Assembly (NCBI GenBank): GCA_017893485.1
Contig: CM030358.1
Span: 145,714,393-145,778,392, forward strand
Direction of reading: 5' to 3'
Length of the DNA stretch: 64,000 bases
Source of the DNA: Hemerocallis citrina
Lineage: Eukaryota > Streptophyta > Magnoliopsida > Asparagales > Asphodelaceae
Shown: in pieces, positions 32,703 to 44,049 of the stretch
Layout: each line of letters starts with the position of its first letter
Position numbering within the stretch: position 1 is the first letter of the stretch
Position numbers and translations under genes: made by a program
Notes under the pieces: generated by a model
Seen by the model: only the letters and a program-made list of their open reading frames with translations
Told to the model about the DNA's origin: nothing
The model's database searches: none

Positions 32703-33552
32703 AATATTTTACCAAAATAATCCACTTTTTGAAAGTATTTATCAAACTGACCCACTTTCGTTAGTATATACCAATTTGACCAACTTGCTATCTCATATAG
32801 CGAGTTTGGTGAAAATACCATCGCTTTTTGAGATAACGAGTGTAGGATTAGATGTTTGGAGAAAAAAAATTCAAGAAAAAATATCAAAGTAAGACTCATT
32901 GTCTCAAACAACGAGCGTAGTTGTATTAGACTAGCTATTTGAGAGAGTGAGTCTGACTTTGAATTTTTTTGTTAAATTGATCTACAAAAAAATTCAAAGT
33001 CAGGCTCGCTATCTTAAATAACGAGTGTAGTACAACTACACTTGCTGTTTGTACTACACTCGCTGTTTGAGATAGCGAGTCTTTGATATTTTTCTTCAAG
33101 TTTTTTCTCCAAGTTGTGGAGAAACACGTAAGCCTACACTCGCTATCTCAAACAGCGAGGGTATTTTCACCAAACTCGCTGAGCGAATTTGATGAAAATA
33201 TTTTCGCTGTTTGAGATATCGAGTCTTACTTTGATATTTATTTCTTAAAGTTTTTCTCTAAATTGTGGAGAAACATCTAAGCTTACACTCGCTATCTCAA
33301 ACAGCGATGGTATTTTCACCAAACTCGCTGTTTGATACAGTGAGTTTGGTACCCTTGTTGTTTGATACAATGAGTCTTATTTTGATATTTTTGTTAAAAT
33401 TTTTTCTCCAAACTCCTAAGCTTATATTCACTATCTCAAAAAGTGGGTAATTTCACCAAACTCGTTATGAGAATCATTTTGATAAATACTTTCAAGAGTG
33501 GATCGGTTTGATAAATACTTTCAAAAAGTATGTCATTTTGGTAATAATTCTC
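32703..33552. mobile_element. Fold-back element, ~850 bp, with eleven 21-bp palindromes
   Basis: Left end ACCAAAATAATCCACTTTTTG... and right end ...CTTTCAAAAAGTATGTCATTTTGGT are inverted over about 45 bp. Between them palindromes of 21 bp with outer arms CTCGC/GCGAG and cores TATCTCAAACA or the reverse TGTTTGAGATA begin at 32784, 32820, 32895, 32931, 33005, 33059, 33139, 33203, 33288, 33324 and 33427. Several are in pairs with starts exactly 36 bp apart. It sits in the endonuclease region of LINE 1. TSD not resolved. The end sequence is shared with 6050-6130, suggesting a Mutator-like family. Confidence 0.72.
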
Positions 33553-33600
33553 TTCTATCCTCGACAATGTCAAAGAGTACCACAAACCTAATCATTGAAT

Positions 33601-34259
33601 AAGACTGGCATTTTTTGCTAATAGAATAATACTATGACATGATTTATTTAAAATTACAGTTGCTTTCCCTCTCAATAAATGAGCATCTTGTATCAGTGTC
33701 CTATATATTATCTCAACAGAGATTGTCACTATCAAGGTCTAGTCTGTTTCTTTTAATTAAAAAAAAAGATCTGTTTACTATTTAGTACTTTTTAGATTTC
33801 TATATGGTGTCATTCTGTTCCTATAGAATCTGAAATCCTTTTATATTATATTTTATTATTATCCGGAAAGACTATTTTATTAGCCTAATATTTTTCATGT
33901 CAGTACTTATAATTGTTTTTGATATTTTGATGACCATTTAATTATATATAGTAGTTTTGCTATTTGCACAATTTATTTTCTACGTATTGACATATCTTTT
34001 AGATTTATTTTGAGTCTATATATAGGCATTTAGACTAACGAAAAGATATACTTTTGATTAATTAAAAAATTTATGTGTTAAGCTTTGCTTTTCATTCCTC
34101 TCTTGTGTGTGAGACCTTGAGAGAATATTAGGGTTTGTGAGAAATCCTAGACTATACATCATTGGCCTATCCATTCCTTTTTCCCCTTCTTCCCGAAGCC
34201 CCAAAGCTCCCACCAGCTCCCTCTTTTCCCCCCCTCCCCCCCTCCCTCTGGCCGCCTCC
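33601..34259. other. Unassigned AT-rich sequence
   Basis: 33627-33750 matches 23953-24080. A C-rich patch at 34180-34255 ends in CACACCAT, the left TSD of the next element. Nothing coding seen. Confidence 0.5.
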
Positions 34260-34267
34260 CACACCAT

Positions 34268-34581
34268 TAGGGGTGTAAAATGAACCGGATGGTCCATCGT
34301 CCGTCCGAGTCCGGCTCGAGAAATGGCCCGACCGTGGACCGCCCGTATTGTTATACGAACCGAACTTGAACAAATTATTAGGTTCGATGTTTCACCGAGC
34401 TCGAGCCGGACATAAGTCCGTCCGAGTATTATTGTGGCCTGATGCTTTACTGAACCGAGTTCGGACTATAAATTTTTTGTCCAATCTAGACCGAGCCGGA
34501 CATAAGCCCGTCCAAGTAAAATTTCGGTCTAAACTTGAACATATGACTGTCTGGTCCCGTCCCGTCCGATTTACAGCCATA
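34268..34581. mobile_element. hAT-type MITE, 314 bp
   Basis: Starts TAGGGGTGTAAAATGAACC and ends TTTACAGCCATA; the flanking 8-mers CACACCAT (34260-34267) and CCCACCAT (34582-34589) differ by one base. The interior repeats GAGCCGGACATAAG(T/C)CCGTCC twice. Non-autonomous. Confidence 0.72.
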
Positions 34582-34589
34582 CCCACCAT

Positions 34590-35526
34590 CCAACCATCCC
34601 TAACAGTCCCACCATTCAAATCTTCATTCAAACCCTATCCGTAATCCCCAAATTTTCATCCAAACCCTAAACCATAATCCTCACATCAAGTGATCAAGAG
34701 AATGAGCTATGGAGGAGTACAACACCAATGCTTTCGACGACTAGCATCTTCTTCCTCTCCATTCGTGGCGGCGACATTTTTATTGAATCCTGGTAATATT
34801 TTTTCATTCCTCAATTACTTGTGGTACTGCCTATTATATATAGAATCTTATCTGAATTTTTTGTCGTCCACAAATATTGAGCATGCGTGCTTCTACTTGC
34901 CAAATAGCGTACGGATTATTATTGAATATCTTACTTGCTAAGAACGCTTAAGGATAATCATTGATTTTAGGCTTGAATCTTTAATTGAGACTGTTAACTT
35001 ATTCAATTTATCGAAAAGTCATCAAACCAATCACTAGTTTAATTTCTAACTCAATCGGCCCTACTTGTTGAAAAAGTTAATCTTTTAATACTCTTGAAAA
35101 ATACTCTATCTAGAGTTAAGTTTACATCAATGGTTATAGGAGCAGTTCTGTAATCAGCAATCTGATTTACTCCATCACCCTGAACCTTGGTATTGCTTGT
35201 CAGCCAAAGTGTTAAAGTTCTTGTGATCATTTCATGAGTTTTCCATGAAGAAAATGATAGGGAAGATGGCTCCTTTTATCAGCCAAAATCTTCTGATGCT
35301 CAATTCAGTATTTGCTTGGGGTATGTGGAAACTTTGACAAATTAGATTAGTGTTTAGAGCATACTTTGCACTATATAAACATCAAATCTAGCCATGGGTT
35401 GTAAAACCACTGCCAGGCATAACTGCCAGGCTATCCTTCATTCTGTCAAAGAAGATACTAGAGCAAGCATGCTGTGATATGCATGCTACTTCTCGGTGTC
35501 TAGCCTAGAGCCATTTAGGTCACCTT
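34590..35526. other. Unassigned sequence
   Basis: Short open stretch 34702-34941 (MSYGGVQHQCFRRLA start) has no recognised domain and could be an old exon. 34960-35520 is AT-rich without signals I can name. Confidence 0.35.
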
Positions 35527-35693
35527 GGGTTGAGAACCTAGTACCCAAATCAGTATTTATCCTATAAATACTGGCTTGTGATAGTAGTCTAGATATTTCA
35601 TTTTTGATACCTAGGGTTAATATCTCAAGCACATTAGTGTAGGATATTAACCCTAATTTCTATTATTATAATCTCTCATAATTTCTAACAATC
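35527..35693 (+). repeat. Partial LTR-like copy paired with 41837-41993
   Basis: GGTTGAGAACCTAGTACCC through TAGGATATTAACCCTAATTTC matches 41837-41993 with few changes. It continues to ...AATTTCTAACA at 35693, an LTR-like end. The left boundary is truncated, since the sequence before 35526 does not match the partner. Confidence 0.6.
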
Positions 35694-35699
35694 TTGAGA

Positions 35700-36161
35700 T
35701 ATTTAGCAATTAATTTTGAGATTAGAGAGATCATCAAATCCATGTTCCCGTTCGTCGGAATACATAGCTGCGCTGCTGGGCGCCGCCGCCGCCCTTGACG
35801 TCTGCTGCGCTGCTGGCTGCCACCGCCACATCCCCGCGTCAGATCTAGTGCGTCTGCATTCGGATCTCGGTGACGCCAGTGGAGGCGTCGCTGGGCTCCT
35901 CCGCTGCCCCTGACGCCGGGGTCGCGCGAGCCACTGCCGTCGGCGGAGGTCGCCGAACCCGCCCTCTGGTCGATGCTGCCTCATCATCCACCTTCATCTC
36001 CATTGATCTTCATGTGAGATAGAAGGAGAAGAAGGAGACAACTCAGATCCAAAATTTAATTTTTTTCGATTGGTGGATTATGGTGTTCTGTGTTCGGGTT
36101 GGAGAGGGAATCCTGGTAGTTGAGTTTGACTCAGATCTGACCAAAGAAGAATTTTCATTGG
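35700..36161. other. GC-rich patch downstream of the partial LTR
   Basis: 35760-35960 is strongly GC-rich (CGCCGCCGCCGCCC) and open in both directions because of that. No domain recognised. It leads into the 76-bp tandem array. Confidence 0.4.
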
Positions 36162-36445
36162 TTGAGAATTTGGTGTTCGGTGTTCGAGTGGTTGGAGCAG
36201 ATCCAGATTCAGATCCAGTACAATAGCTGCTCTATTGGTTGGAGATTGCTGTTTGGTGTTTGGACTGTTGGAGCAGATCCAGATTCAGATCCAGTCCAAC
36301 AACTACTATATTGGTTGGAGATTGTTGTTTGGTTTTTGGACTGTTGAAGCATATCCAGATTCAGATCCAGTCCAACAACTACTCTATTGGTTGGAGATTT
36401 GTTGTTTGGTGTTTGGACTATTGGATCAGATCCAGATCCATTCAA
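36162..36445. repeat. 76-bp tandem repeat, ~3.7 units
   Basis: GGTTGGAGATT starts units at 36237, 36313 and 36389, with a partial earlier unit from about 36162. Each includes GCAGATCCAGATTCAGATCC. The unit is not a multiple of three and shifts frame each time, so it is not a protein repeat. Confidence 0.9.
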
Positions 36446-36825
36446 AAGAAATTAGATCTGGATCTAACCAGTGGAGACAATCCATTGGGTATTGTTTTGT
36501 ATTCCGTGTTTGGGGAGAAGACTGGATCCACTGCAGTGTACTTCCAATTCATATCTAAATTAAAGATAAGTTCTTCACCCAATTTAAATTGTTATTTAAT
36601 TATTTGTTTAAATTTTGTTGCTAAGTGCTAAAGTTCAAAACCGTATTAAACATTGTTTAATTAAATATAAATCTAAATAACTGCTTTGGCTATGTGCTAT
36701 GGATCAAATATTTATTTTGATAAATTATAGGCTTTGACTATAAAATTGAATCTCCAATTAAATTGTTGTGAATTATATAGTGCTAATATTTTGTTTAATT
36801 GGCTAATCTTTAACGATTTGATGAA

Positions 36826-37448
36826 TGTAGGAACTTCAAATGGTAATTTCACCTACAAACGGGTCTGAGATGGGTACCGGGTCTTTTCTACGAAGGCCCA
36901 ATAACCCACGAACGGATCCGCCTCAATTGGGTGCGGGTCCCAACCCGCAAGAAACCCAGTCCAGCTGGATAGAATTAGGGTTTCTGATTGTATTTAATCA
37001 ATAGCCCTGATTCGCTCTATTCTTTCACTGGGAATTAGGGATTTCATTCCTAAAATTGGTCCCAAAGGCGGCTATAAATACCCCCCAATCCACCACCATT
37101 AAGAGGTAATCAATCTTTTGCCAATAAAAGCTCATTCATAATCTTTTCTGATTACTGACTTGAGCGTCGGAGGGTGCGTCGCCAGGATCAACCCTAGTGT
37201 TTTGCATTTTTTGCAGGTGAATGGCGGGAGTCAACAGTCAAACTCCGGTGGAAAGGTTTCAGGTTTGGCTATTTGGTATCCCTAAGAATCCAAAAATTCT
37301 ATCTGTTTGCCCCCACACCAGATTTAGCGGTAAACGGCGGGAGTCAATGGTCAAACTCCGGTGAAAAGGTTTCAGGTTTGGCTATTTGGTATCCCTAAGA
37401 ATCTACAAATTCAATCTGTTTGCCCCCACACCAGATTTAGCGGTAATA
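36826..37448 (+). repeat. LTR-like segment with TATA box, poly-A signal and 113-bp duplication
   Basis: GGCTATAAATACC (about 37072) and CCAATAAAAGC (about 37115) are followed by GACTTGAGCGTCGGAGGGTG, TTTTTTGCAGGTGA and TTTGCCCCCACACCAG, phrases common at the R-U5 end of plant Ty3/gypsy LTRs. The block from GGCGGGAGTCAA is duplicated (37223-37335, 37336-37448). No LTR start, TSD or coding region could be attached. Confidence 0.5.
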
Positions 37449-38479
37449 CTTACAGTATTGGAGACGATAGATTTACATCATGGTATGATAAGTTTGTACT
37501 ACACAGGCTTCTCCATTGAATTTGGAAAACACTTCTAACTTGAAGTGTCAGTATGATCTACTCTAATCTTTCTTAATATTTTCATGTGATGAATGTGTTA
37601 ACGTTTTGTGCATTTGATCATATGATTGGGAGTTTAGATCATAGTTATTCTCTCTTTGGAAAACTAGCATGTTTAGGGTTGTTAAGTGTTTTATCATACT
37701 ATGTGTATAAATATTTTGACAAATTCATTGCTTGCAGTTTGTGTGAGATTACATATTTGCTTCTCTAATAATTAAAAATAAAAATAAAAAATTGTATAAG
37801 ATGTATAACAAATGTTTGTAACTTAGGAGAGAGCATATCTTAATGTATGATATGACTCCGTTAGTTACATTTTGTTCTTTCTCGTTCATTGTACTGTGTG
37901 TGCAAAGTTGAATTATAATATGTTAGTTATTATCTCATTTAGAGTTATGAAGATGATGAAGAACGAATAAAGAAATGAACTCTTCGCTCAATGTGTTTGA
38001 GCAAGTGGACATTGTTAGAATCACTAAAGAAAGTAAATAGTTTTGTGAAATATGGTAGAATAGTTTTGTATTAACTCTTATAATGTGCATATATTATCAA
38101 TCGCATGTATAAGTTGAGTTTAATAATTAAGGCAATTAATAATAATAGTTCTAATTGTGTTCTTGAACATAGCATAATTGGTTAGGATTTGAAAATTATA
38201 TATTCAATTGTTTGTGAGGAAATGTGATTTAATTATCAAAACTGTGGGGGAAATCGAGTTAAAAGCTATTGAGTCAAAACTTTAACATCCTAATTGTTAT
38301 GAAATTTAGAATCACTATGAACTATATATTAAATTGTTTGTTCTTGTTAAAACTTATAATTCTACTAAATGACACTTCATTAAATATGACAAATGTGAAG
38401 TTTGAATTCAGATTTTGATCACTAGAAAATCATTTTGTATGGTCTCTAGGAGTTCATAACTTTTTGAATCAATACATTC
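37449..38479 (+). other. AT-rich sequence with the first copy of a ~90-bp direct repeat
   Basis: 38231-38320 (TAATTATCAAAACTGTGGGGG, broken here as TAATTATCAAAACTG, TGGGGG, then AAATCGAGTTAAAAGC) recurs at 40612-40694. The GTGGGGGAAAT core is polypurine-tract-like. Otherwise no feature. Confidence 0.45.
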
Positions 38480-40640
38480 TGATATTTATGATCTCAGTAT
38501 CTTTGTGACTATGTGAGATAATTGTTGGTCAGAAGTATTTAATCGCTTTTGTAGATGATTAATATAAGTATGTCATATATATGAAGAATGAAGCACTTAT
38601 TATTCTTAATAAATTAAAAATTATAGTTAAATGCGAAAAATCAATGGTTCAGATTTGATAGAGGTGGTGAATATGTTTTAACAACTTTAGAGAAGTTTGC
38701 ATTTGGCATAATCTCTACTGCACTCTACTTACAACAGTCAAACGATATTGATAAAAGTTAGAATCAAATACTTAGTAAAATATTGAATTCTGTAATATTC
38801 ACCATTGTTTGTCTTGTGTAATTATGAGTGGAGTTGTATTATTAATCATATCTCTAATGTGTTACTACACTCTAAATTGAATACACCTTGTAGATCATGG
38901 CATGAAAACCTACAACAACCCTGTTAAAGTGAAAATATGTGTTGTGATATATTTGTTAGAGTACATAAACCTACAACAAATATTTGTGTGTGTTTAGAAA
39001 GTGCAGAATGTAAATATGTGGACAGATGTTAGATCTATCTAATTTGTGTTAGAAGAATCTAGACTTGCAGAGTCCTTTGAGGATGTATTCATCAAAGATA
39101 AATATATGAAATAATCTAGTCCTACAGATACGGTCAATGATTCACAGTTGGAAGCAAGAACCAACCTTACTGACACTTAAAACTTCAATGGTAAATGAGC
39201 TAAGAAAAGTCTTTAGTAGACAATGAGATGAATGTGTCATACAATAATACTTTAATTTAGTTGATCTGCCGAAAAAGGCTAAAACAATAGTAAGTAAATG
39301 GGGTTTTGTAGGATAAACTTAATTTTGATTGTTCAGTAGCAATTTTAATGCATTTTAGTAGCTAACAGATTGACGGAGAAAAATGGGGTAGATTTATTTG
39401 ATGTCTATTCACATGTTTGTCATATTGCTACAATAAATATTCTTCTTATCCTTACATCTATTGAAAAAAATTTATTCATAAAGGATATTTAAACAGTTTT
39501 GTACTAAAAGTTTTGTACTTGATGTTTTGTACTGAACAGTTTTGTACTAGAAAGTTTTGAACTAATATATTTAGTGAACAAGATTTATAATTTAGTAAAA
39601 TCATTGTATGTTCTTAAAACATGTATAGCCGACGAATAAATAATTTGACAAATTTCTGAAAGAGACTAGTATTTGAATCAAGTAATTCAGATCAGTGCCT
39701 TCAACTTTGTGGTGTGTCAAATATAGTGGTTATTATTTACTTATTTTGTTGACATGATTGTTCTTGGAAGTGACATCTCTATTACAAATGAAGTTAAAAT
39801 TGTGCTATCCAAAGAATTCAACATGAAAACCTAGGTATTGTGGACACTATAGGTATAAGGATGAGTTTCGGTTGACAAGGGATAACCCTTAGTCAAACTC
39901 ATCAAATCAAAATGTGTTTCAAAAGTAGGGATATAGTGATTGAAAGTGTGTTTTGAAACACCTTATGATTATGATAAAATGTTGACACCTAATGATGGTG
40001 CAACTTTGAGACAGGAAGATCATTCTAAAGGAATTGAAAGTCTCATGTATACAAAGATCTGTACTAGAATAGACATAGGCTTTGAGGTAGGTATGGTCTG
40101 CAGATTCACTAATAATCCCATACACATTTGAGTGCCCTCAAGAGGCTAATCAGATACCTGAGTAGTATTCAAGATTTTGCTTTGTGCTACTCTAGTCATT
40201 CTTCGAATGAATGGTTAATCTGATGCATTATGATGCTCAGAATTTAGTGAAAGTCGATAATTAGTAGATATGTGTTTACACTAGGAGGAATAGAAATGTT
40301 ATGAAATTAAAAGGCAAACAGGTACTGTGCTATCATCCATGAAATCAGACCTCAATGTGTTATCCTCTGCAGGGGAAGAGGCTGAGTGGATTGAAGAAAT
40401 TTTTGCTAGTTATCCATTAAAAAGTTGAAGTAACTCTCTAATTCTGTTATGCGACTATCAAGCTACAATGCACTGTAGCTCATAACTCACTCTATAATAG
40501 TTAGAGGAGTATATTAAGGCTGCAAGAAGCCTAGTTGAACTTTCTCATAAATAAAGTGCAATTGAAACAGATTATGGTTAATGTTCTTGCTAAGAGACTT
40601 GAAAGTGATCTAATTATCAAAATTGTGGGGGAAATGGAGT
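38480..40640 (+). pseudogene. Heavily decayed Ty1/copia pol region, plus strand
   Basis: Islands in copia order: integrase (DRGGEYVLTTLEKF near 38655), RT (DMIVLGSDISITNEVKIVLS near 39750; TPYDYDKMLTPNDGATLRQE near 39960; IESLMYTKICTRIDIGFEV) and RNase H (RYVFTLGGIEML near 40262; a remnant of the conserved Glu-Ala-Glu-Trp segment near 40375). Stops and shifts every few dozen codons make it far older than copia 1. The second ~90-bp repeat with GTGGGGGAAATGG at about 40612-40694 follows RNase H, where a polypurine tract belongs. Confidence 0.72.
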
Positions 40641-40694
40641 TAAAAGCTATTGAGTCAAAGCTTTAACATCCTAATTGTTTTGAAATTTAGAATC

Positions 40695-41707
40695 CAATTG
40701 GAGCCATAGATAAGTTCAAACTTAAGCATCAATTTTAGGCTGTTGACATGTTTTAGATAATTTTGATGATTCCACAAAAATTCCACAAATATATAATGTC
40801 ATTCCAATTGTGATGTTATTATATATCTAGAGAATTTACTTAGAATAATCATATTATTCCAATACGAAACATGAAAACTTGTCGATGTATTTCCGATGTT
40901 TAGAATATCGTTATATCATTTCAATTTTGATGATATTTTTTTTTTATGGATTCTTGTTTCATTCTAATTTTGATGATTCAGAATTAACCATAATTGATTT
41001 GACTGTTCTATCATTCCAATATGAAACATAGTATAATTCTTGTGTAAAAACTATAATAGTTCTTGTTCTTTATTTTGGTTAAAGAAACTTGATTGTGATA
41101 CTTGCGTTACAATTTGCTAAGTTATCAATGAATTGTACTAAGTTCTTTAGTGGAACTAGATACTTGATTAAATTTGCTAGAATTCTTAGAGATGTGTCGC
41201 TTGATATTCTTGTTTTTAATAAGCTAGCAAAAATGAAGGAGTTGAATCTGTCAACATAGATTTCAAAATAATGATTTGCTCAAAATGTAGGAGTAAACAT
41301 AAAGCAGTTTGCAAGGATACAGTTTTAGTTTATTTCTCTCGAGAATAAATGTGTCATTTGGTTGATAAAACTTCTGTTGAGTTTAAGACTCTTGTGTTCA
41401 TTAAGCTTAAAACTCATATTTTGTTCTTGAAGTTTATTTGTTTTGTTTGATTTTGAAACTATGACAGATTTCTCCAGTTGATTTAGTCATTGTGAACTAT
41501 TCTGTTCTGATATGGTTTGAGAACTATTTAATTATTTTGGTTTAGTCTATTTGAACTATTCGAATTTATAATTGATTTAGTCCTTATGAACTGTACATTG
41601 AGTAATGCATTTATTCTATTTAAAGACTGCTAACAGCTAGTCAGCTTCATGTTGAACTGATGAGATAATCCAGTACGTTTATATATTGAGAATATAGGAG
41701 GAGATTG
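40695..41707 (+). other. AT-rich sequence after the decayed copia
   Basis: Contains diffuse repetition of GA(T/A)TTAGTC(A/C)TTGTGAAC(T)-like and GTTCTT(G)-like phrases at 41480-41600 but no open frame or clean repeat. Confidence 0.35.
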
Positions 41708-41993
41708 TTAGATATATAAGTATATTCTCGCTATATGAATAATATTATGGGTAACACGTGTGTTACACATATTAATCTATGGGTAACACGTGTGTTACAC
41801 ATACTAATTGTATGGATATCGGAACGCGGGTTGAGTGGGTTGAGAACCTAGTACCCAAACCAGTATTTATCCTATAAATACTGTATTTATCCTATAAATA
41901 CTGGCTTGTGATAGTAGTCTAGGTATTCCAATTTTGATACCTAGGGTAAATATCTCAAGCACATTAGTCTAGGATATTAACCCTAATTTCTAT
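41708..41993 (+). repeat. LTR-like copy paired with 35527-35693
   Basis: A purine-rich AGGAGGAGAT precedes TGTTAGATATATAAG (41708), the form of an LTR start. It has two 28-bp units with GTAACACGTGTGTTAC palindromes (41748-41806) and a 20-bp doubling of TATTTATCCTATAAATAC. From 41837 to 41993 it matches 35527-35663. Confidence 0.6.
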
Positions 41994-43647
41994 GTTTTGC
42001 TTTTTTATTCCGAAAGACAGATGTACTTATGGCTAATAGATCATTGTTCAATTAAGACTACGAAACAAAACAGTGAGCATGACTAAGACAGTGTGCTAGA
42101 AAAAGAATCAAAGATGTGTAACTATTCAGGCGAGGCATACAACTGATTCTTTCACTAGTTGAAGCCTTGAAGGTGAAGGGAGAATATTACTACTGAAACA
42201 GAGTTTTATTTATGCATAGCTGTCTTTGCTGTCAAGTGCATTGTTGACACATGTACCTTTCCGAAAAGGTGCTAACCGGAGGAGTGTTTTCAACATTTGC
42301 TTTATATATAGGCCATAGGAAAGGTACCAATTGTTTTTTGTCATCAAGACTGTGTTGCCATCAAACTCTCACAGATGAACGAACTGTTCATGACTTTTGT
42401 TTTGTTTTGAGGAGCCCATTTTGGTTTGATGCAAACCCAATCAAAATTTGACAAACTACACTGAAGAAGTTTGGAGACTACCGACAGCTCAATTTGTAGC
42501 TAGATGTAGAGTTTTAAACTTTGATGCTGCCATTTTTACGAGAGAGTGACAATATTGGAGTTAAATCTGGACAGAACTTGAATGCAGCAGTTAACTTTCA
42601 TAAATGTGGTTTATACCCGGCCTGATCCAAACTTTGGTACATATGCTAAGCTGGATGATAGCCGACAACAATAGTAGAGACTTGCAAAGGTTTCTTGTTT
42701 ATCTAGTCATGCACCTTATGCAATATACCGGATTGATCTTTTCAATTTTAATCGATAAGTTGCAATATAATTTGTCTAAGTCGTAGATGCTCATGATGCC
42801 AGACGATAAATATCTACGCAATTGTTTATTTTTTTGCTATGAAGGTTCATATTAGGATGATTTGGAGCACACATAGACAGGGTCTATAGTTTGGAATTCG
42901 AGGGAGGAGCTTGATCTGTATTGGTTTCTATGCTATTGTAACACAAATTTGGGAGTTGCAGGGTTATAAAAGAGGTGTTGTAGGAGAATTGCTCTGTGAG
43001 TGGCCAATTAGCGAATCTGCCTCCTCTTTGTTGAAGTTCAGCGGATTGAGCTGAAAAAACTGAATACCGACAAACGGCTGTATGTAATCAGTGTGAGGAT
43101 CAATCTGCGTAACGACTAACAAACTAGTTATTGCCCTTTTGCCTAAGTTGCAACTAAAGTGAATTTTGTTACTAAGGGGTTAAAAGAGTTTTTTTCTTCT
43201 GCGGAACTTTTAGAAAACTTTTTCATGAAAAGATGTGGTTCAATATTTCGCATGAAAGATGTCCATTGATGTCGTGGGCGAATATATAGTTTCGTCCTAA
43301 TATTAGTTTTGAGGAGGTTGGTTGTAACATTTCTTCAAGGATCCTTGTACTAGTGGATCTTGACAGGCTTATTGTGAAAAATGGAAGAATCAAACAAAGA
43401 TGCCAATTTCGCTCAAGTGAAAGTCCAAAAAAGGAAAGCTGCCATACCGAAAATGGAAAGAAAGTATCCATGAATCCTCGAAATATAGTAATTTAGATCC
43501 ATGACATATATAAAATTTAATGAGTGAAGTTTTGGACATGAGCTTTGTGCATAAACTTTGCGAACATGACACAATCTCCACCATAATGAGTCGCTTCCTA
43601 TTGCTATAAATTTGTTCTAATGCAACACATTTCATGATTAAAAGTTA
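41994..43647. other. Unassigned sequence
   Basis: Open stretches at 42251-42451 and 42604-42786 show no domain. I looked for copia RNase H and F-box patterns without success. No repeat relation to the rest of the window. Confidence 0.35.
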
Positions 43648-43824
43648 CTAGTATTTAGCACGTGCGATGCACGTGCTAATAAATATATAATTTGTTTAAA
43701 GTAAAAACTTAGACGTAGTCTGGATTCGAACCCGAGACCTTATTCATATTAGTTACATACGTCCGTTGCACGTGTTGACAAATTTAGAAATGACACTAAG
43801 GCATTCTCCCATTATAATATTAGA
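43648..43824 (-). mobile_element. Mini-Helitron 3, 177 bp, minus strand
   Basis: On the minus strand it starts TCTAATATTATAATGGGAG and ends with the stem-loop GCACGTGCATCGCACGTGC, then TAAATACTAG before a T. Stem-loop plus CTAG|T is the Helitron 3' signature. It shares its 5' 45 bp with copy 2 at 25272. The interior has GGGTTCGAATCC, an exact pol III B-box match. No coding capacity. Confidence 0.85.
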
Positions 43825-44049
43825 AATAAGTAAATTTTGAATTACTTAGCTGTAAGATAAGATAAATAGTTTATTTGTAACACATTCCCTCAAGTCTCTT
43901 ATTATTATTATTTTTTTGAAGAAAAAGGTGGAGTTTGGCCACCGGGTTTCATTAATAACAAGTTAATAAAACAAACTCAAAGTACTGAGCGAAGTACAAT
44001 GTCCTACAACATAACAAAAGTACATAAATCCTCCCCAAGCATGGGGGGT

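Larger units (their letters stand above)
25640..33600 (-). mobile_element. L1-type LINE 1, minus strand, with CACTA and fold-back insertions
   Basis: On the minus strand the order is endonuclease C-terminus (about 32390-32690, with a degenerate GDFN-like stretch at about 33570), linker, reverse transcriptase (30670-31740) and zf-RVT/C-terminal domain (30150-30360 and 25700-26460). The body is interrupted at 26464-30147 and 32703-33552. Multiple stops and frameshifts. The 5' end is truncated or unrecognisable beyond 33600; the 3' boundary is unclear, with no obvious poly-A. Confidence 0.82.

Noticed and set aside
35703..35987. 94-codon minus-strand frame
   Set aside because: GC-rich patch open on both strands, no recognisable motif.
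36162..36445. CRISPR-like array
   Set aside because: Units are contiguous, without unique spacers, and the DNA is eukaryotic. The 2518-2835 and 46275-46490 arrays fail for the same reasons.
43720..43750. tRNA gene, because of GGTTCGAATCC
   Set aside because: Only a T-arm-like piece exists; no acceptor stem, anticodon arm or A box at the right distance. It lies in a mini-Helitron.
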